From Treponema sp. (GTDB taxonomy: Bacteria > Spirochaetota > Spirochaetia > Treponematales > Breznakiellaceae), in NCBI GenBank assembly GCA_009787835.1, contig WQSN01000021.1, positions 1 through 42,671 of the forward strand: 42,671 nt of DNA. Direction: 5' to 3'. Every line of letters begins with the position of its first letter. Position 1 is the first letter of the stretch. Shown here piece by piece: positions 24,942-32,440 of the stretch. Below the pieces are notes generated by a model. It ran no database searches. It was given only the letters and a program-made list of their open reading frames with translations, and was not told the DNA's origin. The position numbers and the translations under genes are program-made.

Positions 24942-25283
24942 TTATTTGGCGCCTGAAAAACCTGGTATATTAAGTCCGCCCGGTATGTTTAAGCCGCCCG
25001 CCATATTACCGACTGCGCTGTTTATTTGTTCTTTTACCTTTGCCATACCGTCTGTAAAAGCGGCCATTACAAGATCCTGCAGCATTTCTGCGTCGCATTC
25101 CCTGGCCTGCGGAGTAATGCGCACGGCAAGTACTTCCAGTTTTCCGTTTATATCTATTTCAACCATGCTGCCGCCGGATGCTCCTGTCGCGGTGATAATT
25201 TCGAGTTTTTCCTGAAAACCGCTCATTTGCTCCTGAATCTTCTGTGCGTTTTTCAATACATCAAATGGATTAATATTCATCAT
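24942..25283 (-). CDS. ebfC: YbaB/EbfC family nucleoid-associated protein
   Basis: Small DNA-binding protein; the Borrelia member EbfC binds DNA and affects nucleoid organisation. The 113 aa have the family layout: amphipathic helix (NPFDVLKNAQKIQEQMSGFQEKLE), central sheet (TATGASGGSMVEIDINGKLEVLAVRI) and C-terminal helix (MLQDLVMAAFTDGMAKVKEQINSAVGNM) with a Gly/Pro-rich tail. Two adjacent ATGs are possible (25283 or 25280); GGAG upstream fits the second slightly better. Its position between dnaX and recR is strongly conserved in bacteria. Confidence 0.93.
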   Translation of the reverse strand: MMNINPFDVLKNAQKIQEQMSGFQEKLEIITATGASGGSMVEIDINGKLEVLAVRITPQARECDAEMLQDLVMAAFTDGMAKVKEQINSAVGNMAGGLNIPGGLNIPGFSGAK

Positions 25284-25349
25284 ACGCTCCGTTATTCAAT
25301 AATGTTTTAAAACCATAGATTTTAATTTATTATGCCAAAGGATAGTCAT

Positions 25350-26891
25350 CTACGGAACTATCGTCCCTGGAATCATTGATAAAACTCGCTCAACCTGCGG
25401 CGGAATTTCTGATTCAGTGTTTTTTTTAACGGAGCTGTCCCAAAGCGGGACATCATCGTCTTCCTGAACCGGAGGATCGAAGCTGGCGGCATCATTAATA
25501 TGCGATCCGTTTCCTGTTTCTTTTTTGGCTATCATGCGCTTGTAGTCTTCTGCCAGTGAACGCCCTCCGTCTGAAAATTTACTGCCTGTGTTGGCATTGT
25601 TATTAGCCTGCGCCTGTGACGGATTGCTGCGCTGAGGCTGAGCCTCTGTCTGAGTTACCCGAAGATTTCCTGAACGCGATGAATCTGAACTTGAGGAAAT
25701 GCGTTCACCAGCGCCTGAAGACATGAGAGCGTTCTGCGCTTTTTCAATTGCTTCTTTTAATTCAGGCTGAGAAATCCAGCGGCTTAACCATGACAATTTT
25801 GAAACAGCGGTTTCCAGTTCAAAGCGCGGGGATACCGAATAGCGAATGTCCCGGTAACAGTCAAGCAAAAGTTCCAGCGCCTGTTCAAACCGGATAGAAT
25901 CGTAAGTTTCCAGAACTTTCGCTGAAAACAGAACCGGACGGTATCCCAAAAGTGATTCTCTTGTTATGCCGTTTTTCAGCAATAAAAGACTGCGGTAGTA
26001 CCCTGTCAGATCGATTACAAACTGTTCAATCGCCACACCTGATGACAGAATTTCATCGGTAAGCGCAAAAGCGGCTGATGTGTCATTTGCTGCGCACGCT
26101 TCCGCCAGGGCGTTTAATTTTTCAAGGCCGATAATGCCCAGTTTTTCGCGGATTAAATCGCTGCGGATTTTTCCCGCGGAAAAAGATACAACCTGATCAA
26201 AAAGGGTGAAGGCATCGCGCATACTGCCGGTTGATTCCCTTGCAATCCAGAACAGGGCGTCATCTTCCGCTTCGATTCCGTTTTCGGCGCAGATTTTTTT
26301 CAATATTTCCTGAATTGTCTCGATAGGTATGAGCCTGAAATTAAACTGCTGACAGCGGCTTTTTATCGTAGCGGGAACCTTATGCAGTTCAGTTGTCGCG
26401 AAAATAAAAACGATATAGGGCGGCGGTTCTTCAATTGTTTTTAACAAAGCGTTAAACGCACCTCCGGAAAGCATGTGCACTTCGTCAATAATGTAAACTT
26501 TATAGCGGCCTGCCTGCGGAGGAAAAAGAACCTCATCTTTTATCTGGCGCACATCATTTACTGAATTATTTGACGCGCCGTCAATTTCCAGTACATCCAT
26601 ACTGGCTCCCAGGCTGATGGAACGGCAATTATCGCATTCTCCGCATGGGTTTCCGCTGTAACCAGTTTCCGCCGCTTTTTCGCAATTTAATGAACGCGCC
26701 AGAACACGCGCTGCGCTTGTCTTTCCGCATCCCCTGGGCCCAGAGAAAAGATAAGCGTGCGCAATTTGTCCGCTTTGCAGGGAATTTTTTATTGTAGATA
26801 CTACAAATTCCTGTCCTGCTATTTCATCAAATATTTTTGGTCTGCGTTTGGAAGCGGTTACTTCATAAGGCATGGAAGCTGTATTTGCCAT
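25350..26891 (-). CDS. dnaX: DNA polymerase III subunit gamma/tau
   Basis: ATPase of the clamp loader. AAA+ features: Walker A GPRGCGKTS (residues 51-59); zinc-binding Cys70, Cys83, Cys86 and Cys89; Walker B IIDEVHMLS; sensor 1 IFATTELHKVPATIKSRCQQFNF. Domain III follows to about residue 370. The remaining low-complexity Ser/Asn/Gln-rich region (about 385-440) and acidic tail are shorter than the tau extension of E. coli (643 aa), giving 513 aa in total. The start ATG 26891 has no obvious Shine-Dalgarno; MPYEVTASKRRP at residue 7 is an alternative. The SRP RNA gene lies directly upstream on the same strand. Confidence 0.95.
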   Translation of the reverse strand: MANTASMPYEVTASKRRPKIFDEIAGQEFVVSTIKNSLQSGQIAHAYLFSGPRGCGKTSAARVLARSLNCEKAAETGYSGNPCGECDNCRSISLGASMDVLEIDGASNNSVNDVRQIKDEVLFPPQAGRYKVYIIDEVHMLSGGAFNALLKTIEEPPPYIVFIFATTELHKVPATIKSRCQQFNFRLIPIETIQEILKKICAENGIEAEDDALFWIARESTGSMRDAFTLFDQVVSFSAGKIRSDLIREKLGIIGLEKLNALAEACAANDTSAAFALTDEILSSGVAIEQFVIDLTGYYRSLLLLKNGITRESLLGYRPVLFSAKVLETYDSIRFEQALELLLDCYRDIRYSVSPRFELETAVSKLSWLSRWISQPELKEAIEKAQNALMSSGAGERISSSSDSSRSGNLRVTQTEAQPQRSNPSQAQANNNANTGSKFSDGGRSLAEDYKRMIAKKETGNGSHINDAASFDPPVQEDDDVPLWDSSVKKNTESEIPPQVERVLSMIPGTIVP

Positions 26892-26949
26892 GGAATCAGT
26901 TTATCTAATAATAACAATATTTACCAGTAGCGGGAGAGACGGCAAACTT

Positions 26950-27055
26950 GCCCGCACCAGGAGGGCCACGGCGCAACAGACTTCCGCTTACCGATGCTTC
27001 CTTCCGGACCTGGCGGAGTTGGGCGGCGTCTGCTCGCATGGTTCCTGATGCGGAC
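26950..27055 (-). ncRNA. ffs: Signal recognition particle RNA, small bacterial type (4.5S)
   Basis: The minus strand carries the conserved apical core CAGGTCCGGAAGGAAGCA (within about 26993-27013), the Ffh-binding region. Flanking sequences pair as required: CTCCGC with GCGGA, CAGAC with GTCTG, and CGCATCAGGA near the 5' end with TCCTGGTGCG near the 3' end. The result is one long hairpin of about 106 nt. The ends are estimates. A promoter sits just upstream and dnaX follows, an order common in bacteria. Confidence 0.92.
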
Positions 27056-27060
27056 TTTTT

Positions 27061-27090
27061 ATACTAATACGCTGAGCGGACAGAGGTCAA
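27061..27090 (-). promoter_or_regulatory. Promoter of ffs
   Basis: The minus strand has TTGACC (27085-27090), an 18-bp spacer and TAGTAT (27061-27066), ending 6 nt before the predicted 5' end of the SRP RNA. Confidence 0.65.
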
Positions 27091-27110
27091 TAGGCGCGAA
27101 CAGCGGGGTA

Positions 27111-27920
27111 TTACCGGATTTTTGAGTATGGATTGAATGCGTCATACCATGGTTCCGGATATTTGTTCCATCCAATCAGCCATGCTGTTACAGGATCAAT
27201 AATTAATTCATTTATATTTTGTGAAATTCTGAGCATTATTGAATTTGGAAACAGATACAATGCCAGTTCTTCTATGGCGTTTGATTGCATAAAATTTTCA
27301 TATAAATCCCACGCGCCGAAAAGATGCAATAATTCATGCGCTATCCCTGAAGAAAGAATTTCATTTCCGTCTTCATTATAATCGTATAACATAACGCCTT
27401 CCATAAAATGCAGTTCCTTGTATATTAAATCCTCAGTGCTGAATTCACATGCTATCGCGTAACTTCTTCCCCTGCCTTTCGCCGCAATCAATATTAACGC
27501 GTTATCGCAATTTGTGTTATTAACTATAAATTCGTAAAATGACAAACTGTCCCTGTAACCGATTTCCCTTAATACTTTTGATACCATTGAAACATCTTCA
27601 TTCCCCGAACCGGTTCCGTAACCATAATCAAGTTTTATATCGGCGTTCATCCCGAAATTACCACCCTGAAAATTTATCGCGACATTGTAGTTCAGCGCCT
27701 GATCTTTTATCCAGTTTACAGCTTCATAATATTTTTTAAACCAGTCCAATTTCTCATTATAACTCCATGAATTGTTGGAACCGGAAATAAAACACACCAG
27801 CACATAAACATTTCCTTCCAGTGATTTCGCACTGCCGTAATTCTGAATTTGCGCGTTCTGTCCGTAAATAATTAAAAGAGAATTTAATAAAAAAATCAGC
27901 GAAAGGAAATATTTTTTCAT
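27111..27920 (-). CDS. Secreted metzincin-like zinc metalloprotease, putative
   Basis: A 269-aa protein with an N-terminal signal peptide (KKYFLSLIFLLNSLLIIYG, cleavage near residue 20), so probably periplasmic or secreted. Residues 195-205 read HELLHLFGAWD, which fits the metzincin zinc motif HExxHxxGxxD: His195, Glu196, His199 and Asp205 as possible third ligand. SIM at about 227-229 (PNSIMLR) could be the Met-turn. I cannot assign a named family or substrate. The promoter ends 9 nt before the ATG and no Shine-Dalgarno is present, so translation is probably near-leaderless. It appears monocistronic. Confidence 0.75.
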   Translation of the reverse strand: MKKYFLSLIFLLNSLLIIYGQNAQIQNYGSAKSLEGNVYVLVCFISGSNNSWSYNEKLDWFKKYYEAVNWIKDQALNYNVAINFQGGNFGMNADIKLDYGYGTGSGNEDVSMVSKVLREIGYRDSLSFYEFIVNNTNCDNALILIAAKGRGRSYAIACEFSTEDLIYKELHFMEGVMLYDYNEDGNEILSSGIAHELLHLFGAWDLYENFMQSNAIEELALYLFPNSIMLRISQNINELIIDPVTAWLIGWNKYPEPWYDAFNPYSKIR

Positions 27921-27929
27921 ATATGTTGA

Positions 27930-27958
27930 AGTATATTATACTGATTTTTTTCTGTCAA
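27930..27958 (-). promoter_or_regulatory. Promoter of the metalloprotease gene, near-leaderless
   Basis: TTGACA (27953-27958), a 17-bp spacer and TATACT (27930-27935) on the minus strand. Nine nucleotides separate the -10 box from the ATG, so the leader should be about 2-3 nt. Confidence 0.8.
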
Positions 27959-27986
27959 AGTTTTTAATTGTACTGTAAGTAATTAC

Positions 27987-28015
27987 ATGCGGATCCAGTA
28001 TCACCAGACCCGCAT
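27987..28015 (-). terminator. Hairpin after the GIN lipoprotein gene, possible terminator
   Basis: ATGCGG (27987-27992) and CCGCAT (28010-28015) anchor a stem of about 12 bp with G-U pairs and a 5-nt loop, starting 9 nt beyond the lipoprotein stop. No T run follows on the minus strand, so it may be an RNA-stabilising hairpin or a weak terminator. Confidence 0.45.
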
Positions 28016-28024
28016 TAAAATTGT

Positions 28025-28771
28025 TTAATCAAGCCGCCTGATGCTGACCAATCCGTCCCTGTTAAGGCTAAGGCTGGGAGAGCCTTTGTATTCAACTGTG
28101 CCTACGCCGTCAGCATTGATTTGCAAATTTCCGGTACTGAATACCCTTATGGTTCCCGCGCCTGACATATTAACTATAGCGTCGCGTGTTTGAAGCGATA
28201 GCGCGTCCAAATTACCGGCGCCGTTTAAAATATAACTGGCTGTATCCGCCGTGCCGGATAATTTAAAATTTCCAGCGCCTGTTATCTCTACATAAAGACT
28301 GCCTGTTTCAAGTTCAGCTTTGCCTTCGGCGGCTCCGTCCAATAAAAAAGTAAATGAATCGGATGTAATTTTATTATATGTTGTGAAGGAACCGGCGCCG
28401 GTAATTGTAACCTGGTCCAATACAGGCGTGGAAACTGTCAGCGTGGCGCTTTTATTTGAATTGAATGTGACTCTTCTTGTTGTACTGACTGTTAGTTCAC
28501 CGTTTACTACTTCTACTTTATAGTATTCCCGCAGATTGGGTTGAACCGCCAGGGTAACGGTATCGGAAGGCGCGGAGTAATAGCGGATTTCACACAGACC
28601 GTCAATTTTTATTCTGTTGAATTGGCCGACATTTAATTCAAAATTTTCCAGATCGCCCTGTCCTGCTATGGCGTTTAAATCACCGATGTTTACAAATATA
28701 CAGCCTGATAAACATACGATAAGCGTTGTAAAAATTGTCAGGTGAAACGCTGAATAAAATATTTTTTTCAT
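28025..28771 (-). CDS. GIN-domain (DUF2807) lipoprotein
   Basis: A 248-aa lipoprotein whose signal (KKIFYSAFHLTIFTTLIV then CLSG-C) ends at lipobox Cys24. The rest matches the head-GIN/DUF2807 beta-helix family: a FNRIKIDGLCEIRYY start, then repeated Gly-rich turns TGAGSF, DGAAEG, TGAGNF, NGAGNL, SGAGTI and DGVGTV roughly every 19-20 residues. Members are cell-envelope proteins of unknown function, sometimes annotated as autotransporter-like adhesins. ATG 28771 overlaps the permease stop by 4 bases (ATGA), so it is translationally coupled to the ABC exporter. A long in-frame upstream extension has no family similarity and was rejected. Confidence 0.85.
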   Translation of the reverse strand: MKKIFYSAFHLTIFTTLIVCLSGCIFVNIGDLNAIAGQGDLENFELNVGQFNRIKIDGLCEIRYYSAPSDTVTLAVQPNLREYYKVEVVNGELTVSTTRRVTFNSNKSATLTVSTPVLDQVTITGAGSFTTYNKITSDSFTFLLDGAAEGKAELETGSLYVEITGAGNFKLSGTADTASYILNGAGNLDALSLQTRDAIVNMSGAGTIRVFSTGNLQINADGVGTVEYKGSPSLSLNRDGLVSIRRLD

Positions 28772-29535
28772 AAATTGATCTTCCTTTCTATTAATTTTGA
28801 TGTCAGGATAAATATACCTGTGGTTTCCAGTAGTGTCAGTATGACTAACAATGGAAGCGCCACATTGCTTCCAGGTGTAATTATAATAAAAAACAGGTAC
28901 CGTTGAACATCGCTGAACGGCGCTAAAACCAGTTGTAAAAGGCTGATTACGTAGAAACACGCGCAGGCCAGCAAGAAAGCCAGAAGACCGGACGCCGGCA
29001 GATTGCAGAGAAATGATTTTCTTGCCGTTACGCTAAACATTATTATCATTATTGTTAATAGATAATAAGCCAAAGCCGCAAGCGGAATCCATAGTACCAA
29101 TGTCATTAACAAGGATGAATCCAGTGTTCCAAGGTAATTCCAGACCGTTTGCCAATAACCGCCTCCCGCCAGGTTGAAAGACAACCATACCTCGGTGACA
29201 ATTACATAGGTCATTGTAATTATATCCATCACCGCCATTGCTATTATGCCTGCCAAAAGGGTTTTCCAGCGCGGAACGGGAGTTAACGCGTGCAGATACG
29301 CGATCGGCGCGGAGAACATTCTGCGGGCAATTGCTATATCGCCGCCAATGTTAGCTGCTAACATAATGGCGATTGCGACTCCTCCCAGTGATACGGCTGT
29401 AACACTGGCTGCGAACGGAAGCACGCCAATCGAGCCTAATAAAATAAACACTGTATTCATTATGAAGATTACTGCGAACGCATATCCTCTGAAATAAAGT
29501 CCGGCCAAAAAAGCGTATTTAAATTGAGCCTTCAT
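28768..29535 (-). CDS. ABC transporter permease, YtrC/D-like
   Basis: Integral membrane protein of 255 aa with about six hydrophobic segments (for example YAFAVIFIMNTVFILLGSIG, LLALAYYLL-type stretches, LLVILTLLETTGIFILTSKL). It resembles the poorly conserved ABC-2/Ytr permeases rather than importers. ATG 29535 has GGAGGTG 9 nt upstream and lies inside the end of the ATPase gene (17-nt overlap); an in-frame upstream extension would duplicate ATPase coding sequence. By context it is the membrane part of the GntR-regulated exporter. The substrate is unknown; related Ytr systems respond to cell-wall stress or antibiotics. Confidence 0.8.
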   Translation of the reverse strand: MKAQFKYAFLAGLYFRGYAFAVIFIMNTVFILLGSIGVLPFAASVTAVSLGGVAIAIMLAANIGGDIAIARRMFSAPIAYLHALTPVPRWKTLLAGIIAMAVMDIITMTYVIVTEVWLSFNLAGGGYWQTVWNYLGTLDSSLLMTLVLWIPLAALAYYLLTIMIIMFSVTARKSFLCNLPASGLLAFLLACACFYVISLLQLVLAPFSDVQRYLFFIIITPGSNVALPLLVILTLLETTGIFILTSKLIERKINL

Positions 29536-30268
29536 TGTAAAACACCTCCAGATAAGCCTGTTCCACGGTTTGATTTCGTTTTTCACGTAATGCATCGCAT
29601 GAACCTGAAAAAACAATTTTCCCTTTGGACAGAAAAAATACACTGTCGAATATGCGCTCTATATCCTTGACAAGATGAGTTGATACAAGAGTAGAAGCGC
29701 CCTGCGGCTGCATGGCAAGTATTGCGTCGATAACGCGTGTTTTCCCAACCGGATCAATACCGTCCAGCGGCTCGTCAAGCAGATACAAATGCGTCTCGCG
29801 GGAGAAAGTGAGGCCCAGTACGAGACGTTCCTTCATTCCCTTGGACAGCTTGTTGATATATTTATCCTGAACATTTTGAAGATCAAGAATACGAATAAGT
29901 TCATCAGCGCGCGTCTGTGAATAATCGCCGTACATTTCCTTAAAAAAAGTAAACGCGTTACGCACGCGCATCCAGTGCGGGAAGATAAGAGTGTCAGGGC
30001 AAAAGGCGATTGTTTTTCTTGCTTCCGGTCCCGGCGCTGCATTCCCATAATAATTTATTTGCCCTCTGGTCTGCTGAAGCAGTCCGGCCGCGATCTTCAG
30101 TAATGTGGTTTTTCCTGATGCGTTTGGTCCCAGAAGTCCTGCGATCTGTCCGGCTGGTATGGACATATCCACCCCTTGCAGAGCTTCACAGCCCCTGAAG
30201 TGTTTTTCAAGTCCCGTGATTTCAAGAACCGGCGGCGACATGGAAACCGGCGTTTGCGTTGTTGCCAT
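29519..30268 (-). CDS. ABC transporter ATPase, YtrB-like
   Basis: A 249-aa ATPase with Walker A GPNASGKTT (47-55), a Q-loop-like region after FCPDTLIFPH, the divergent signature LSKGMKERL instead of LSGGQ, Walker B LYLLDEPLDGID and switch His in VSTHLV. The LSKGM signature and GPNA P-loop fit the CcmA/YtrB group of GntR-linked exporters. ATG 30268 has AAGGAG upstream even though it overlaps the GntR gene by 47 nt; that overlap is accepted because the ribosome site is good. The third gene supplies the permease. Confidence 0.9.
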   Translation of the reverse strand: MATTQTPVSMSPPVLEITGLEKHFRGCEALQGVDMSIPAGQIAGLLGPNASGKTTLLKIAAGLLQQTRGQINYYGNAAPGPEARKTIAFCPDTLIFPHWMRVRNAFTFFKEMYGDYSQTRADELIRILDLQNVQDKYINKLSKGMKERLVLGLTFSRETHLYLLDEPLDGIDPVGKTRVIDAILAMQPQGASTLVSTHLVKDIERIFDSVFFLSKGKIVFSGSCDALREKRNQTVEQAYLEVFYNEGSI

Positions 30269-30656
30269 TTTTAACTCCTTCTTTAATAAAAATTTCGAGT
30301 TCCTTCAGGATCTCCGTGTCTGCGCAGCCTAAAGCGCGCATTTCTCCCATAAAACGGCTCTGTGAATCCAAAGCCAGGATGCGGCGTGTTTTTTCAATCA
30401 TTTCTTTTTCCTCCGTAGAAAAATATCCGGTGCCTCTTTTACTGCTGATCAGTCCATCCCGCTCCATTTCCTGATACGCGCGCTGCATGGTATTTGTGTT
30501 TACCTTTAACAGCGCTGACATTTCTCGGATTGATGGAATACGCTCACCCGGCGATATATCTCCCCGGACAAACGCCTGACTGAACTGGAGAATAATTTGG
30601 CGGTATATCGGACTCCGGTCATCAAACGCCAGTCTCCATTGTTCCCATAATAACAT
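30222..30656 (-). CDS. GntR-family repressor, YtrA subfamily
   Basis: A 144-aa regulator with an N-terminal winged helix (SPIYRQIILQFSQAFVRGDISPGERIPSIREMSALLKVNTNTMQRAYQEME is the canonical region, about 15-65; GLISSKRGTGYFST is the wing) and a short C-terminal dimerisation segment without a ligand-binding domain. That compact shape and the downstream ABC genes define the YtrA subfamily. It probably represses its own operon by binding the inverted repeat in front of it. ATG 30656 has AGGGAGG upstream. Confidence 0.92.
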   Translation of the reverse strand: MLLWEQWRLAFDDRSPIYRQIILQFSQAFVRGDISPGERIPSIREMSALLKVNTNTMQRAYQEMERDGLISSKRGTGYFSTEEKEMIEKTRRILALDSQSRFMGEMRALGCADTEILKELEIFIKEGVKNGNNANAGFHVAAGS

Positions 30657-30671
30657 AGTGCTACCTCCCTA

Positions 30672-30711
30672 TGTGTACTATAACACTAATACACAATAAC
30701 ACTTTTGTCAA
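30672..30711 (-). promoter_or_regulatory. GntR operon promoter and YtrA-type operator
   Basis: TGTGTA (30672-30677) and TACACA (30690-30695) form an inverted repeat with a 12-bp spacer, close to the GTGTA-N-TACAC operators known for YtrA regulators. A minus-strand -35 TTGACA lies at 30706-30711; with a 17-bp spacer the -10 is TAGTGT (30683-30688), inside the operator. Binding would block polymerase, giving autorepression. Confidence 0.7.
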
Positions 30712-30742
30712 GCAATTTTTAGTTAAATTTTATAATTGAGGC

Positions 30743-30784
30743 GGTTCCAAAACTTTCGAACCGCAGGTTCGCGTTTTTGGAACC
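30743..30784. repeat. Near-palindromic hairpin beside the 23-bp array
   Basis: Outer arms GGTTCCAAAA (30743-30752) and TTTTGGAACC (30775-30784) are perfect complements. Inner arms CGAACC (30757-30762) and GGTTCG (30766-30771) also pair around a 3-nt loop, with a small internal loop between the two stems. No strong T run follows. It ends 7 nt before the first array unit and may mark the left edge of that element. Confidence 0.75.
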
Positions 30785-30791
30785 TTTACCA

Positions 30792-31204
30792 TAGATTTTA
30801 ATTTTCCTTTCGCAGAATCATGACTATGCTTTTTGCATTATTTCTATTATACTTTTCGCAGTAGGTATATTATACTTATTGCAATAATCCTAATACGCTT
30901 TTCGCATAATTTCTATTATTTATTTTGCAGATAGTTTAATGTTCTTTTTGCTCAATATCTACTATACTTTTTGCATTATTTTTACTATTTTTATCGCCGT
31001 AACCTTATTGTTCTTTTTGCATCTAATATTTTATTCTTATCGCATCATTTCTAATATGCTTTTCGCACAGTTTCTATTATATGTTTTGCAGTTACTTTAC
31101 TATACTTTTTATACAACTCCTATTGTACTTTTTGCATTACTTCTATTATACTTATTGCAGCAGTTTTATTATATTTTTCGCAGTAGAATAGGGGTTTTTA
31201 TGCA
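30792..31204 (+). repeat. Degenerate tandem array with exact 23-bp period, 17 units plus a 22-nt terminal unit
   Basis: Seventeen consecutive units of exactly 23 nt (first 30792-30814, last full 31160-31182) without insertions or deletions. Positions 1-7 vary; positions 8-23 follow TATTATACTTTTTGCA. Read directly, T at positions 11, 17 and 19 is invariant in all 17; A9, T8, T13, G21 and C22 occur in 16 of 17; A23 in 15. Position 18 alternates T/A and position 20 T/C. A final 22-nt unit (31183-31204) contains the ribosome site and the ATG of the AAA gene. The plus strand is T-rich. It could be protein-binding sites about two helical turns apart, a structured or bound leader RNA, or an iteron-like element. 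This array, the hairpin at 30743 and the operator at 30672 account for the gene-free stretch 30657-31199. Confidence 0.92.
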
Positions 31205-32435
31205 CAATGAATACAAACGCTGGCAGGCCGATGGCGTTAGAAATATCTTAAATACGCGCCGGGTCGTGGTAGTATCCGGAGCAAGGCAGACAGGTAAGAC
31301 CACTCTTTCCCGGCAAGTTATAGATAATCTTGAAGAATACCGTTCACTGGATGATTCATTTATGCTGGATTACGCTCTTTCTGACCCCAAAGGGTTTATT
31401 TTTAATAATACCGGGACTATGGTGATCGATGAAATCCAAAAAGCGCCAAAACTCATACCGGAAATTAAGCTGGTTGTAGACAAGGACAAGCGTCCTGGGC
31501 AATTTTTGCTGACAGGTTCCGCCAACATTCTAACTTTACCTACCATTAGCGATAGTCTTGCCGGTCGTGTAAAGTACATTCGTCTGCGGCCGCTTACTGT
31601 CGGTGAAATAATGGGTAAAAAGCCGTCCTTTTTTTCGCGGGCTTATGAAAAAGATTTTCCCGCGATAATAAGCGGCTACAACAAGGAATATATTATCAAT
31701 TTGGCTTTTCGGGGCGGTTATCCGGAAGCGGTGGCGATTGATAATATTCAGCAAAGAAGAGTCTGGCATAATGATTTCATAAATACAATACTCATGCGTG
31801 ATTTAAAGGATATTGCGAATATTCGCAGGCAGAATGACTTGCAGAGTCTGGTTGGCATTCTTGCCTCATGGTCATCCAAATTTATGGAACTGTCCCAGAT
31901 AACATCCGCGCTATCCATCAATAAAGTTACTTTGGACAGTTATATTAATACGTTGGTTTCAATGTATATGTATGAAAAGGTTTTACCGTGGTTAAAAACA
32001 GATTATGAACGGGTTGGCAGAAGGTCGAAATTTTACGCGACAGATACCGGAATAATGGCGTCATCTCTTGGCTGGAATCCAAAAGAAGTCATTATGAATA
32101 ATGACCGTTCGGGTAAATTAATTGAAACATTTGTTTTCCAGGAACTTGCGGCGCAGGTAGACATGGATTATAAATACAGGCTTTTTCAATACCGCGACAG
32201 GCTCGACAGGGAAATTGATTTTCTGATTGAGCGTGATGACGGAGCGCTGCTTGGAATTGAGGTAAAAGCCGGACACAGCGTTTCAAAAGACGATTTTAAG
32301 TCTCAATTTTGGTTTCAGGAAAACATAGTGAAAAATAATAATCCTTATATTGGGATTATTGTTTATTCAGGCGACAGAACTGTTCCATTCGCGGAGAATA
32401 TGTTTGCGGTTCCCACAGCGGCCTTATGGCTGTAA
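31200..32435 (+). CDS. AAA-family ATPase with DUF4143 (PD-(D/E)XK-like) C-terminal domain
   Basis: A 411-aa cytoplasmic protein of the AAA_14/DUF4143 family. N-terminal ATPase: Walker A GARQTGKTT (27-35), Walker B TMVIDEIQKAP (73-83), sensor LLTGSANI (103-110), then the family's RVKYIRLRPLTVGEI. The middle has a winged-helix-like segment (LSQITSALSINKVTLDSYI). The C-terminal DUF4143 region contains REID (337-340) and GIEVKAG (352-358), the E/D...ExK pattern of PD-(D/E)XK folds; function is not established. An ORF without stops extends upstream through the repeat array, but 23-nt units cannot code periodically and GGGG at 31191-31194 marks ATG 31200 as the start. Located between a GntR operon and yjbQ, it looks like an inserted accessory module. 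Confidence 0.88.
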   Translation: MHNEYKRWQADGVRNILNTRRVVVVSGARQTGKTTLSRQVIDNLEEYRSLDDSFMLDYALSDPKGFIFNNTGTMVIDEIQKAPKLIPEIKLVVDKDKRPGQFLLTGSANILTLPTISDSLAGRVKYIRLRPLTVGEIMGKKPSFFSRAYEKDFPAIISGYNKEYIINLAFRGGYPEAVAIDNIQQRRVWHNDFINTILMRDLKDIANIRRQNDLQSLVGILASWSSKFMELSQITSALSINKVTLDSYINTLVSMYMYEKVLPWLKTDYERVGRRSKFYATDTGIMASSLGWNPKEVIMNNDRSGKLIETFVFQELAAQVDMDYKYRLFQYRDRLDREIDFLIERDDGALLGIEVKAGHSVSKDDFKSQFWFQENIVKNNNPYIGIIVYSGDRTVPFAENMFAVPTAALWL

Positions 32436-32440
32436 CCGCC

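Noticed and set aside
25420-25427. Run of eight A residues (minus strand) in dnaX as a programmed frameshift site for gamma
   Set aside because: It lies only about 23 codons before the normal stop, so slippage would not produce a gamma-like short form.
28772-28960. Longer N-terminus of the GIN lipoprotein
   Set aside because: The upstream frame runs inside the permease gene; the start at 28771 gives a proper lipoprotein signal and an ATGA coupling.
30792-31182. CRISPR-like array
   Set aside because: Units are 23 nt with only about 7 variable positions and no conserved repeat/unique spacer division; no cas genes are nearby.
30939-31199. N-terminal extension of the AAA ATPase through the repeat array (about 87 residues, rich in Phe/Leu/Tyr)
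   Set aside because: The extension is simply the T-rich 23-bp repeat read in one frame; 23 is not a multiple of three, and a ribosome site marks ATG 31200.
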